This document shows, piece by piece, positions 25,835 to 38,680 of a stretch of 64,000 bases of DNA. The position numbers and the translations under genes are program-made. Origin of the DNA: Sipunculus nudus. Its lineage: Eukaryota; Annelida; Sipuncula; Golfingiida; Sipunculidae. The first letter of the stretch is position 1. Every line of letters begins with the position of its first letter. The stretch spans positions 50,515,812-50,579,811 of the forward strand of contig CM049314.1 in the NCBI GenBank assembly GCA_026874595.1, read 5' to 3'. Under the pieces are notes generated by a model. That model worked only from the letters and a program-made list of their open reading frames with translations, made no database searches and was not told where the DNA came from.

Positions 25835-26183
25835 CACAGATGTATTTATTTTTTCTTAAAATAAATTTTTGAAATTTGCCAAATAATAAATATCAAAAAT
25901 AACACTTGATTCAGGAAAAGTTGTATACATTGGATCGGAAACAGCAATGCAATTAAAGAATGCAATATATCTGGTTGGGGGGGGGGGGGGGTCAGGGTTG
26001 CCACGTGATCCTACATTTGTGACAGCAGTGTTGCATCACTAATAAGTTCACCCAGGCAAGGCTGTAGGCACCAGACATGTCTAGCCTGTAGGTTCAAAAT
26101 GTAAATACATTAGAGCCTCGAAAAACTTCAATAACTGGAATAATTTTTAAGATTTTACTTTCAAATTTAAGAATTTAACAGAT

Positions 26184-26226
<43 letters not shown>

Positions 26227-27440
26227 GTATACCGACTGTGAAAAGTAAATCAAATGTTCTTACGAGAAATACATGCCATGGTCAAACATGGGCAAAATTT
26301 AAGGTACCAAATTTATATTTTTGCTAATATTTAAAAAAATTCAACAGATTTTGATCTAATTTTTGGTATACAATTAAATTTTGATTAACTAAAGTTGTAT
26401 TACTGAAAAAAAGTCTCTAGGTTTAACATTTTTGGTCTTAAGTGACCAAATATCTTTCCTAATGTTTTTTACAAATTCCATTATGTTTGGGCCCATAACT
26501 TTTTTAAATTATATAATACAGACTAAATTTCTGGCATGTACATAGGAATTATATAAAGGAATATATATGGTAAATATGAAGAAAAACAGATGAGTGGTTT
26601 TGATATTAGGCAGTCCTGAAGTATTTAAAGATTTTTTATAGAAACACAGATGTATTTATTTTTCCTAAAAATATATTTTTTTAAATTTGCAAAATAATAT
26701 GTATATGAAAATAACACTTGATGCAGGATTGGAAAAGTTGTATACATTGGATCAGAAACAGCAATTGGTTAAAGAATGTAAGTAATACAACATATCTGGT
26801 TGGGGGGGGGGGGGGGGCAGGGTTGCCACATGTGATTCTACATTTGTAAAAGCAGTGTTGCATCACTAATACGTTTACCCAGACAAGGCTGCAAGGACCA
26901 GACATGGCAGGTCTGGAGGTTCAAAATTTAAATACATTAGAGCCTCAGAGAAACTTTACTAACTAGAATAATTTTTAAGCTTTTACTTTCAAATTTCAGA
27001 ATTTAACAGATTAAATCTATATATATACCAACTGTGAAAAGTTAATCAAATGTTCTTACAAGAAAAAAACGTGCCATGGTCAAACTAGGACAAAATTTAA
27101 GGTACCAATTTTATATTTTTGCCAATATTTAAAAAAAATTAACAGATTTTGATCAAATTTTTGGTATACAATTTAATTTTGATTAATTAAAGTTGTAATA
27201 CTGAAAAAAAGTCCTTACTTTTAACACTTTTGGTCTTAAATGACCAAATATCTTTCCTGATTTTTAACACAGTCCATTATATTTGGGCCCATAACTTTTC
27301 TATATTAAATAATACTGACTTAATTTCTGGCATGTACATAGGAACTATATAGAGGAATATTTATGGTAAATATGAAGAAAACCAGATGAGTGGTTTAGAT
27401 ATTAGGCAGTCCTGAAGTTTGAAAATAGATTTCTAATAAA
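25835..27440 (+). repeat. Two diverged copies of a roughly 811-bp repeat
   Basis: ACAGATGTATTTATTTTT begins near 25838 and again near 26646. Both copies continue with AAAATAACACTTGAT, TTGTATACATTGGATC, a poly-G run (25978-25992 and 26801-26818), CAGGGTTGCCAC and CTGGCATGTACATAGGAA. The end of this unit recurs at 39800-39870 and 40450-40540, always leading into the same 3' module. Confidence 0.8.
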
Positions 27441-27669
27441 AAATTGAGGTTTTTCCTTAATATCTCAAAGGAACGAAGTCCTATTCACCCAATTTTCGGC
27501 ATGGTAGGAGATTTCAGGGACATCCAACTCTATGTCAAATTTCAGATTCGTAGGTCCAATGGTGTAGAAACCTGCCAGTCTTACGAACGGACATCCGGAT
27601 GGCAAGATGGACGGACGGACAATGGACCACGACTATAGCTCAGATGACTAATAGTCAGCTGAGCTAAAA
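27441..27669 (+). mobile_element. 3' module of the modular family after the 811-bp repeats
   Basis: GAGGTTTTTCCTTAAT, CAAAGGAACGAAGTC, a GATGGACGGACGGACAATGG run and the hairpin TATAGCTCAGATGACTAATA lead to GTCAGCTGAGCTAAAAA. Near-identical modules are at 17310-17550 and 40555-40755. This ties the 811-bp cores to the same ends as the 340-bp cores. Confidence 0.75.
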
Positions 27670-28569
27670 ATGATAATCAGTTCAAAGTAAGTAAATTAGA
27701 TACTGTCCAGAGAAGAAAAAGGCAATATCTCAGTGATGCAGATGTCAAATCAGATTAAAGAGATGGTATATCCAGTGAAATTAAGGGGTAGGGGGCAACA
27801 TTTTTTTTTTTTTTGCTACATTTCAGTAAGATTTATAAAATATATACATACATTAATAAGCCAGGGTCAAAGCTATCCACTGATACCAAACTTGTTTTCC
27901 TGATTTGAGACCAAATGTAGCTGGGAGGAAACAGTTAAACTAATGTATGCAATTCTCAAAATTGTTCAATTTCTGACCTTTTACTCAATTTCTCATGAAA
28001 GTTATTTAAAAGGGCCACATAAGACTAAATACAGGTACATGCATTTAAATGGCATGTATCTAGCTACTGCAAACCTGCAAAAATTTAGAAACTCCTACCT
28101 CATATAGGGTCCCTGGTGAAATTTCTATGTACAATCATTTTTTTTCGCAAATTCTTAGGGTACGGGGTACTTTTTATAGCTGTCATAGTAAATGTGACAA
28201 TTTACCGCTGTTTGTCTAAAATGAGTTTTCATTTTAAAGTGCATTTTCATACCGTTCAAACAAGTCCATTCACATAATGAATATTTTCAGGCTGACAGAG
28301 TGATTGGCTTAAAGCTGTCCATAAGTCGGTTCAACAAAAATTCTGATTTTTTTCCCCCCAACAGGCTCACTTTAATTTTGGATATGAAACCTTTTGCAAG
28401 AGCAGATCCTGAGCAGACCTCATTAAATAAATATCCTAATACCAATAGTTTGTGAAAATAACCTTGGAATTTGTAGTACTTTTAGGGACAATTTCATCTC
28501 AGATTTGGCCTTCCTTGCTCCATGACTAATTTCAAATAAGGCCTCAGTGAACAACATTTGCATAAAATT
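27670..28569. other. Unique AT-rich intron sequence
   Basis: No supported feature except a T run near 27800. Confidence 0.4.
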
Positions 28570-28985
28570 TGGTGATGATATAAAACTTTTTTTTAATTTT
28601 TACATGGATTGTATGACTAGTTATAATAACTAATACAAGGCACTCTCCATGGCTGTGATGGTGGCGTATGGTAGTCTTTAGACGTGGAGGCCAAATCGAG
28701 AACCCCAAGACAACCACCAACCTTGGACTGGTCGCTGCAACCCACTCTCATGGCAACTCTGGGATAACCACGGATCACTGATCGCGGAGAGTTGAGTGTT
28801 TTACCCCTGAACTGGAGAGCCTTCATTGTGATGACATTTCCAGCCGTTTCTGATATTGTAATTTTAGTATGCTTTTTTTGTCTGACTAAGTTCAGCTTCC
28901 TGTAACTCAGCCAAAAATCACCCAACTGGAACCATTTGAACAAACTTGAAAGAAAATTGTTCCCGGGATTATTTCTGTGAAATAT
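28570..28985 (-). mobile_element. Copy of the 58-61 kb core repeat, split by a SINE
   Basis: On the minus strand AAATATTTCACAGAAAT-like sequence, CTCAGTTACAGGAAG-like sequence, AAAGCATACTAAAATTAC and GAAACGGCTGG match the plus-strand units at 58100-58280 and 60050-60210. The match is interrupted at about 28617-28815 by the SINE with CTCCATGG and GTGCCTTGTATTA. Confidence 0.65.
28617..28815 (-). mobile_element. Degenerate tRNA-derived SINE (same family as 18945-19130)
   Basis: On the minus strand CAGTTCAGGGGTAAAACA resembles an A box and GTGGTTATCCCAGAG an eroded B box. The 3' part ends GCCATGGAGAGTGCCTTGTA. It interrupts a repeat that continues on both sides. Confidence 0.5.
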
Positions 28986-30601
28986 TGGATGCCAGAAGAC
29001 AAAAGTGTTTAACTGGACCGGAAGTGTGACCTAGATAACACCAGAATGAGGCGGAATGGGCGATAATAGGCCCAATAAGGGAAAATTTTTGTTGGCTTAC
29101 TCTGGCGTATAAACTCCTAACTTAGAAAATTCTCATTAATACAGAAAACGCTCACATTTAGAAAACATACATTTGTGTGAATCCATAAACTGATACCCTA
29201 GTGGCAGTATGGACATCACATGCAACATTATACAGGCCACAGCCACTTGATGATACAGCTGACCTCAACCTGGCCGACTACGTGTCAGTTAGACGGGCGC
29301 CAGTTGGACGGGTCTCAGTTTGACGGTCCCATTTGGACAGGTCCCAGTTGAATGGGTCACATTTACTTGATTAAGACGCTATATTTTATTTACATGACGT
29401 GATCATACAATTAAGTAGCCGGGGATATGACGCTTTGTGAACAAGCAAAAAAAAATCATAAAACTGGATCTCTGATGATCCAAAACGGTATAAGTATGAA
29501 ATTTAACGAAGTCTATAATACCCATGTACATGAATTAATATTTTAAACGCTTTTGATTTTTTGTGTTATGTTGTTTCTACCCTTGCGAATCTTTTGTGAA
29601 AAGTGAAATAATTTTATCCCCAATATTATCCTTATTGTTAGTATCATCAGAGTGAAAATAACGAATCATCATGCATTAAAATGTCAAAAAAATAACCACC
29701 GTCTAGTTTAATAACCAATGTGGGGTCGATATGTTGGGTTAGCTAGGTTTTCGGTGAATTTGGTATTTTTAGTCCGATATATCATATTAATCCATATGTA
29801 CTGTCATATGGTAGTTAAAAATTATGCACATTTCCAAAAAAACCACAGTAGAAAGACAGTTTGGAAACCCGTACCATAGCTGGAATATATGATAGGGAAA
29901 CCTGCACCTCTGACATGGTGACTGAATTTCAAAGGGAAGCTTTCCCTGTAAGCGGGGTCACTTAATAATTAACTTAATCGTTTGAATAACAGGACTAATT
30001 AAGTTGCGTTTCAGAATGATTGTTGCGGCAAGGCATTTAATAAATGCAGTAAAAATAACAGATCACCTTTTGATAAGTGTTTGGGTAATCAATAAGACAA
30101 ACACCCACAAAAAGAAAACAAAACGTGAAAAAGTTATTGCTCACGGTCCCTCATTTAATTTGTCGAAAATGAGCGGAGAAATGGCTTAATGCATGCAATT
30201 ATACATATAATTTATGTGTGTGCATTTGTGATGTAATCTTAACTTTGAATACAGTTGATCTCTCTCTCTGTTTTTTTTTTATTTTCACTGATTTACAAAA
30301 GGAAATGAAAGAGAGAGAGAAGAGAATACTTAATTGTATTTGATAACCTGAGAGAAAAAAGGAGAGACAGTAAGAGATAATGAACAAAGAGGAAAAAGAA
30401 AAAATATGTTAACCAATGGAATATTTATCAAATGTTACTGTACTGTGATTATAACACTTACTACATGGATAAGATAATCAGTGCGGAATGGAACGTAATC
30501 ACAGTAATTAGTTAATTTACCAGAAGCTGCACTAATAGGGTGTGGTTTCCCTCTGAAGAGCATTAATATATATATGGATGTACAGTTTCTCATTCCTGTT
30601 A

Positions 30602-31711
30602 GGCCTAAAAAAAAAAGGTCTTTGTTTCCGATTACATGCCAGAGAAAAATAGGGTAGGTAGGTCGGGAATTTTTTTTTTTTTAATTTTTTTTATTCAGTT
30701 TATGCGACATATTTTCAGAATAAAATGGTAAATAGAATTATGTTAGTGCATATCTGTGCCAATCCGTGTACAGTATGATCAAATATTGACCCATTAGAAC
30801 CATTTTCTCTTGGAGAAATAGGTGTTTGTTCAATCTCTTATAAGAAGTGAAGCGAAGTAACTTTCAAGGAATGATCAGCTGGTCGCTGACAAATAATTAA
30901 AGTTGGCGATCAGACAGGTTTACCTTCTTAGGCTAACATGAGCTGCCGGCCATTCATTCGCCCTCAGAAATTGCGAAATGACACTGTTGAACCATGATGT
31001 AGTACGCACGCATAAAGTTGGGGGAAACTAAAGTGATCATAACATCGGTATATTTGCTTAAAATCATTGACAGAACAAATACGGGTACATATGTACCCGA
31101 ATAGGTAACCACGGTTACATGCAGTGACGAAACGTCATGTCATTGGTTCATTTCAACTCATTTGCATAGCCGAAGACGGCACTGAATTCCGAATATTGCC
31201 GACTAGCGACCGTGCATACAAGCGGGCCATTAATGAGGCCGTACGGAAGATGCAAATTTTCGGGGCTTAGGGCAAATTTGACTTGAATCAGTTCTCAGAC
31301 GGGTCACGGCCATCAGACATTCGCGGAGGAGGTCACGTTCATAGCTTGAAAGAAGCTGCTTATTTCTCCAGTGGAACACTTTTGATATTTATCTGCTTCC
31401 TATAAATTAAAAAAAAGTTGTTGCGCAGAACTACGTTCTAAGCTGACGAACCCGCTTATGAATATGAACTTCCACACGCCGTTTTTTCGCGGGTATATTT
31501 GAACTGTCAGTGACGATCTCAGAGCATCGTAGTTTGTATCTATATGACAGATTAAAGTTGTCGACATTAAGTCGTACTTCACCTAAAATTTCCACACGCA
31601 AACCTCGACTTTTACTGGTTTTGCAATCAGAATCCAAATAAAAACTTTAGGGTCGCACAGTAAATCTAGGGTCGGTCGGGTAACCGGAAACAAAGACCTT
31701 TTTTTTACGCC
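30602..31711. mobile_element. Harbinger-like MITE with TTA target duplication
   Basis: The left end GGCCTAAAAAAAAAAGGTC with TTTGTTTCCG is the inverse of the right end CGGAAACAAAGACC with TTTTTTTTACGCC. TTA lies directly outside both ends (30599-30601 and 31712-31714), as expected for PIF/Harbinger. No transposase is seen in the 1.1-kb interior; a 68-codon minus frame there has no recognisable domain. Confidence 0.75.
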
Positions 31712-32355
31712 TTAAGGTCCATATAGTGATTTACACATGCACACACACACATATTTTTATTTATATACTAATAGGCAATCTATGATACACATATCCGCAA
31801 AGAAGCATTTAATTTAATAACCATGAAATATTTATTACAGGTAAAAATATGAAACATTTAAAATGAATTAACAACTCATATTTCACTGACTAAACACTAC
31901 ACATACAAAACTTTCCTATGGGGGCTGGATGTGTTTGCCTATCACATGATCAGCTCATGAATATGGCATGACCCAGCATGGAACCAATAGGAGATGAGGA
32001 CAAATGACATCACTCATGGACTTGTTACCTGCTCATGAGCACATCACCAGCTGTCATGACACCTCAAGTAAACCCATATAAAAAGACCTGAGCCCTTATA
32101 CACTTCTAATTGGCTCACCAAACCTAACAAAATATACCGGTATGTTCAAATACTTTCTCAATTGATTCTAATAAGAAACAATAATATTAGTTTTATATTA
32201 GGGTTTATTAATTATTTTATTGTTTAAAATACAACTAATTTCAACTGAATTTGAAAACATTTTTTAAAATGTTTCAGGTTGATATCTGAATGTGTGAATA
32301 GTTAGAAAAATTCTATATATATTGTCATAGTTTATTTACACGTATATCAATATTC

Positions 32356-32359
<4 letters not shown>

Positions 32360-32396
<37 letters not shown>
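32360..32396. repeat. TA microsatellite
   Basis: An uninterrupted TA dinucleotide run. Similar runs are at about 26188-26230, 49347-49381, 49804-49866 and 54930-54970. Confidence 0.95.
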
Positions 32397-32401
<5 letters not shown>

Positions 32402-32818
32402 TTGAAAAGTTAAATATTCTTTCAAATTTTATATATGTATTGCTATACTAAAAGTTTATTCCAGTGCACATATACAAACATTTTATATATGTATATATAT
32501 ATGCAATTTTGGGATATAATTTTTTATAATTAAATTATTTTTATAATGTTAATTATTTAATTAGATTTTTTTCTTTTCTTTTCTTTATTCAAATATCAAC
32601 TGTTTGACTGACTTCACTTCATTATGTTCAGTTTTATGCATGTATGCGTGTTTTAAAACATATTAAAGTATATACATTGATTCAATTTTTATGCATGACC
32701 ATTTATACCAGTGATGATGAAGGCTAACTTTCAGATATGTAAGCCTAGTAATTATTTATATTAGGAATAATAATACCAGATATTTTTGTACTAAGTTTGT
32801 CTTTTATATATATGTCGA

Positions 32819-34645
32819 GGCCCAGATTAGAATCTGGCCCAATTTAAAACTGGGCCAGCCCAGATCAAAATTTTGATTCGGACCGGACCAGATCAAAATT
32901 CTAATCTGGGCCAGACCAGTTTTAAAGTGGGCCAGCCCAGATTAAAATTTTGATCTGGGCCGGTCCAGATTAAAATCCTGTGGCGAAGCCTTCAGGATTT
33001 AAATCTGGTCTGGACTGATTTGAATCTTGGCCAGCCCAGATTAGAATTTTGATCTGGGCCGGTCAAGTTAACAATCCTATGGTGGACTGATTTTAAACTG
33101 GACCGGCCCAGATCAGAATCCTTATCTACTCCTAGGCTGGCTTCAATCACACTATATTTAACCAGCTGGCCTTTCATCAATTCAAAGAATTTGTAAAACA
33201 TTGTGAGACTGTAAGTCAATTATAATTAATATTTAATGAATTTATTTTATATTCTATGAAAATATCATTTGTTGGATCCTGTCATATTTATTTTTTAATT
33301 TCACCTCTTATGTGAAATGTCAAATATATAATTATAAGATAATCATGTTAAACATTGGTATTTTACAGCTAAAAACTACAAATATAGCTTGCAGAACATA
33401 TGCATTAATTCAACAAACTAAAACAACATTTAATCAATAATAATTAATATATATATTACTCATTGTTAAGCTTTTGATCCAAGACCTGTAAATTCAAAAT
33501 TTTATTTGTTATGTTATTTATCATTTATCATTAGTTGGGGTTTTTTGTCTGTGATCTCCCCCCTCCCCCCCCCCCCCCCTTTCCAGTCACCCATTAAAAA
33601 ATTTGCACTTATTGTAACATTGGACCTAGAACTTATAAAGTACTACATATTAAGGAAAGAAGGCCCTGAAACATCTATACAGATAGAACAGTGGGAACAA
33701 TATTCACCAACTCAGCAATTTTAACTATTGAAGATAGAGAATATTTGTATTGCAGCTTTTAACTATATTCAATTTACATTAGTTATCAGTTAATAGATTA
33801 GCTTTTTTTAAGTTATTAACTCCACCATGTTTGTCACCCTCTGAATAAAAATTCTAAATCCAATTTTCACTCATGTTTACCTCTATGTTTGAGACTGACA
33901 AATGACAACAATCATATCATTTTCTCAGCTGTTGATTATCTGCTATTGAAAATTACAGAAATGGTATCACAAACCTCTCCCTAGCCCCATGTTAGGGCAC
34001 AATGTCATGCTGCTCACCCAAATGAGCATCAAGACTGATAAATTACTTTTGTTCACTTATAAATGGGTAAAGCTGGTATTTAATTATGCATGTATATATT
34101 TAATATTACACATGAAATTTTGATATTCAGAACAGAAAATTATCTCAGTTAAGTTGATAATTTTGATATCAAGTCAAGTAGATGTCTCAGAACTGACATA
34201 TTCTAAACTGTGATTAATTATGGTAATTGGTTTAGGTGAAGTTTAAATGTAAACTTGTATGCTTGAAGAATAGATGAAACCAAAGAAGCACATCACATTT
34301 GTTCATTAGCTTTTTCCTCACTAAAATATGTTAAAGGATCTTGTTCATTATGTGTTTTGTGCCCTTCAAAATGGTGTATCTGGAATAAATGTTTACTGTA
34401 TTATCTGATTTAAGATGATAAAAATCAAGCTAGCCTAAGATTAGATTAGGATTCTGATCTGGTTAGGCCCAGTTTAAAATCAGTCCACCACAGGATTGTA
34501 ATCTTGACTAGCCCAGATAAAAATTTTGATCTGGGCCAGCCCAGTTTAAAATCAGTCCACCACAGGATAATAAACTTAACCAGCCCAGATCAAAATTCTA
34601 ATCTGGGCCAGCCCAGTTTAAAATCAGTCCAGACCAGATTTAAAT
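32819..34645. mobile_element. Foldback-like element with CCCAGATCAAAATTTTGATC palindrome arms
   Basis: The left arm (32819-33125) and right arm (34440-34645) are clusters of 20-26 bp near-palindromes of the form CCAGAT-AAAATTTTGATCTGG, alternating with GGGCCAGCCCAG and CAGTTTAAAATCAGTCCA. Each short unit can fold on itself and the arms can also pair with each other. The interior of about 1.3 kb is AT-rich with no gene. Confidence 0.7.
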
Positions 34646-35145
34646 GAGACATTGTAATGCTTGCACATGATGTTGGCGTCACCAATCAGCCGGGTAGTCT
34701 ATGCAAATAAGCCGTTCATCCTTCAGGACGATTCAAGATGCTCCATAATTTCATAGACATACATTAAAAACTATATACATGTCCGAAATATAACAAAACA
34801 AAAAGACAACAAAACAGCAGTAATATTGCAAGGTAAGTGATATTAAAATAAGTCTTTGTAATGCTTGCACCTGATGTTGGAGTTGCCAATCAGCAGGGTC
34901 ATCTGTGCGAATAAGCTGTTCATTCTTCAGCAAGTTTTAAACTGCTTGATATTTTCATAAATGCATTCAAAATACTTTAAATAAAATATAATGTATTTAT
35001 TAGTCTTTGTTTTACCCTTAAACCATATGTGATCGATAAAACGTCGGACTGAGCATTCTCATCTGGGACCTGTCAGACTGGGACCCATCCAGATGGGATA
35101 CAAAAAAATCAGACCCATCTACCTGGGACCTGTCCGTTTGGGATG

Positions 35146-36550
35146 ACACAACCTGCAGCTGGCCTATGCCTGTCTTGTAGTAGTTAGCAGCTTGTCACTG
35201 CTTGATTTTTTGTTGTTGTAAACATGAACTTCACTGTTAAGTGTTGATACTGTCTTTGTTTACATCAAAGTGAGGGAGTTTAACACATTGTATAAAGTAA
35301 ATTTATTCTTTTCTGAATTCTAGTTAAAGTTACTTAGTTAACACAAAACACTCAGCTAATATGTACTTTGTTCTAATGATTATTGTTTCTCTCTCTTGGT
35401 ATATCAAGCTTAGTAGTAAAATTAGTAATAAGTATAAAAGTAAAGTTATGATAAGGGTTAAGAGTAGGATTAAGTTTAAGTTTAATAAGGATATTTGGAA
35501 TGATTAAATACAAAGTTTTCCCAAGTGTTTGAGGTAAATGAAAAAAAAATTATCAACTTAACGGTAGGGGTGTCCTGGAACCGTATAGAACCGAAATTAA
35601 TTGTGTCTAACATTAATTTTTCCTTCAAGACCGAGCTAAAACCGGGAGTTCTTTGCGTCTCATCTGAATGCGTTTTGGTGCGTTACGAACAGATGTGGGG
35701 ATGTCACGTAACGGGGCTTATAGTGGTCTATCAGATGTTAAAGTGTTAAAGACCTATGTCAGGATTCCTTGCATTATTAAGACCTTTTAAATGCCATAAA
35801 AATGCAATATAAAAAATAAGACTTGGATATGACTGGTTTGAAATGATGAGTTAGGAATTTTTGCAAATAATATTTTGTGATCTGACCATGTGTTTTCTAA
35901 TATGTTGAAACTGAAGCATGTGAGCAGTTTCTAAACATAAGATCTATAACATTACCATGATCACTGGTTGGGTCTTTGATAAGTTGTTGAAAGTTGATAA
36001 GCTATTGACAAACAAAGCAAATCTGACAGTATATGAACGAAAGATATTCATCACCATTTATTGATAAACAATGTCAGCACAGAATAATCCAATCTGATAT
36101 CATTAGCCCAAAGCTATACATATTAGTAAGCCAACTGATCTACCCATGTCTCAATATAAATTTTAGAAATCTTTAAAAAAATGAATTGTTTAACTTGTAA
36201 TATCAGTGAAGCTGGGGTCCTCTTATCCAGAGGGACTTCCAAGGATTCACCCTGTACCTCACAAATATTATTTGCTCGTTCTTATTAAATTTAGAATACC
36301 AGCCATGTGTCCTTGTCATATAAAACACTTAAGTTTCAATACTATGAATATTGGATGGTGACTCTGCAAAGAGACCCCATCCAGCTTTTGAATTATCAAG
36401 CTACCTTAGAAAGAGAAAAAGTGTTTTCTATAGAAACGTCCTTACAATTTACTAATTTGTTACAGTTTCAATAATTACATAAATATCAAATGTATGAGCC
36501 ATTTATTTGTGATGAGCTGGTTGAGGCATTTTTTTTTCAAATTTTGCATG
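35146..36550. other. Unique AT-rich intron sequence
   Basis: No exon or repeat end is supported. Confidence 0.4.
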
Positions 36551-36935
36551 TGAACAGGTACCATAAAAACCTGCATATACATCGAGAAATTGGTTTAAAA
36601 AAATTAATCAAAGAAAGGGGAGTCAACTTATGTGTGGGCCTAAGCCTGAGAGGCAAAATTTTGCATGAACTTAGTCAAACTGTCGGCCTGAATGTCTTAA
36701 CTGATCGACCACTGGATGTCTGTTTCAGGGTACCATAAAAACCTGCATATACATAAAGAAATTTGTTCCAAAAAATTAATCAAAGAAAGGGGAGTCAACT
36801 TATGTGTCAGTCTACTTGGTCAAACTGTCAGCCAGAATGTTTTAACTGATCAATCACTAGATGTCAGTTTCAAGGGAAGTCAGGTACACAAGTCACCCCT
36901 TTCAGTAAAAATATACTATCTAATTAGGTTTCAGA
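36551..36935. repeat. Two tandem copies of the left arm of the 20885 element
   Basis: GAAAGGGGAGTCAACTTATG occurs twice (near 36613 and 36784), with the flanking AATTAATCAAAGAAAGG and GATGTC-GTTTCA. This matches 20905-21100. Both copies start at GGTACCATAAAAACCTGC, so the arm duplicated in tandem. Confidence 0.75.
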
Positions 36936-37093
36936 AAAATTGTTTTTTTACTTCCCATTAGTTCTGCCCCTTTATTATGATGACAGAACACAATCGGTCT
37001 TAAACTTGATACCATTGCTACTGATGTAACATTTGCTTGGACAATATGACAGACATTCTTCAACATTTGTGTCTAGGATGTATTCAAGCTTAC

Positions 37094-37433
37094 CTTGTGG
37101 AATGCCAGCATTTTTCATTCTTGGCTCGATCACCTGAATGGAGTCATCTTCAAGATAAAAGTATATTTTGCAGTTGCGAATTTGGAACTGTTCCTCACGC
37201 TTCTCATGAACAGCTTCTTGAAAGTAAGCATCAAAGCAGAGAACCTGACGATCAAAAGCCACCCACGCAGGTAGGTCAGCTCCATTTCCATGAGGAATCA
37301 CGCTATTGTTTGATTTGATTTTCTGGCCTGGCAGTGGAACACCTCCGATGCCTGGTTTTTCCTCTCCTACCCATTTTGACACATCATTGTTGTAGTCAAA
37401 ATGGTGTGATTTGTGATACTTGGATTTGCCAAG
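37094..37433 (-). CDS. EFHC2: EFHC2 exon: N-terminal region and first part of DM10 domain 1
   Basis: Internal coding exon of an EFHC2 orthologue, a DM10-domain protein that lines the inside of doublet microtubules in motile cilia. On the minus strand the acceptor reads TTATTTTCAG at its upper edge and the donor is CAAG/GTAAGC at its lower edge. The 113 codons are open in phase 0 and end in phase 1. Visible family signatures in order are KYHKSHHF, EEKPGIGG, PLPGQKIK, WVAFDRQVLCFDAYFQE and YFYLEDDSIQVIEP, then NAGIPQ. EEKPGIGG and PLPGQKI match vertebrate EFHC2 better than EFHC1, as remembered. The phase-1 end joins the next exon exactly to give IPQGTLIRRHRIP. The start codon must lie in an upstream exon at higher coordinates; vertebrate EFHC2 begins with a short MALPLLPG-like stretch, which I could not find in the window. 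Assignment to the EFHC family is very secure; EFHC2 rather than EFHC1 is fairly secure. Confidence 0.93.
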
Positions 37434-38680
37434 CTGAAAATAACAGGTTTAAGAAATCAATAATACATATAACATTGTACTTAATTTTTTATTTATTTTT
37501 GAAAACCATTGCTCAAAACATGTTTGAAGATCAGAGTTTACGCCATGACGCTCAGCTGAATTCAAGGAATGTTGAACAATGAGCAAAATGATTGCCAGAA
37601 TGCCAAAAAATCATAAATTTTGTGAAGAGTGCCTAGAAATGTCTGGTTTACCTGAAAACTCTCCAAGACGGATTGACATGCAAAATTTCAGACCAATACC
37701 CTGAACCACTCCTAAAATATGAGCAATTTTCACCCAAAATACATGTATGGATATACGCCACAAGAAAACAATTGCAGATGGCACCACCAGTCTTGAGTAC
37801 AATATGGAGGAGTCCAAGATCTATGTGTATGCACCAATTCAGGCCAAAACGGCAAATTACTAGTGAGGAAAGTACATTGTTTTATTCTACAAAACCAGGA
37901 AAGTAGGTGGCACCACCTGTCTGGCTTATGAGAAAACTTTCCAAGATGGATGGACATGCCAAATTCATACTGGTAAATCTTGAACCATTCATGAGATATG
38001 AGCAATTTTCACCAAAAGCACATGTATAGATGGACAGCACAGGAAAATTATAGCAGGTGGCACCACCAGTCTTGTTTAAGAGATGTAGGTATTGAGGATC
38101 CATGAACATGCACATATCAACCCAATATATTGAGAACCACTAAGACAAACAGATGGCCAATGCACAGATTGACACTTCGCTAAAAGTATTGTAGGTGGCG
38201 CCACCAGTCGCAATTATGAGAGAGAGAGATCCAAGGTCTATGGACATGCAGACTTTCAGCACAATACAATCAGCAACTCCTGAGATATGGGCTGTTATCT
38301 AAAAGACACCCAGATTCGTACTGCACAGAAAGGATTGCTGGTGGTGCCACCTGTCTTTGTTAAGGACAACAACATAGGTGAAGGAACAACTATGCTGGAT
38401 TTCAGAAAGATCGAACCAAGATACTTGAGCTTTTGTATCAAAATTTTAATTAGTCTGAGGGGAATTTACAAGCCCTATGGCTCGGAGGATATGAGTAACC
38501 GAGACCAAATATCAGGTTTCCAGACTTTTTTATGGACCTCCTTTGATGTCAAGTTTGAAGATTCCAGGTCCAGCAGTAACAATTTGTGCTCTGTTAACAG
38601 ATGACAGCTTATTTAAAGGTATCAAAAATAGAGAAAAAAATTTGTAAAAATTGAAAATATATATTTGGCGCCACCAGTTT

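Larger units (their letters stand above)
29283..35145. mobile_element. Large foldback-like element with arms of short GGACAGGTCCCA repeats
   Basis: The left arm (29283-29360) is a run of imperfect repeats such as CAGTTGGACGGGTC and TTTGGACAGGTCCCAG. The right arm (35041-35145) is the inverse, with CATCTGGGACCTGTC and CTACCTGGGACCTGTCCG. The interior has later insertions (30602-31711, 32819-34645). Foldback elements have inverted arms built from short tandem repeats; pairing these two arms is an inference. Confidence 0.5.
8913..37093 (-). other. EFHC2: EFHC2 intron of 28.2 kb
   Basis: The interval between the two EFHC2 exons begins with GTAAGC and ends with TTGCAG on the minus strand, and the phases agree (phase 1). 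It contains at least three complete modular tandem-repeat elements, a 4-kb DNA element with a pearl-like insertion, two foldback-like structures, a Harbinger-like MITE and SINE fragments. No further EFHC2 exon is expected inside, because the two flanking exons join without loss in the conserved domain. Confidence 0.85.
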
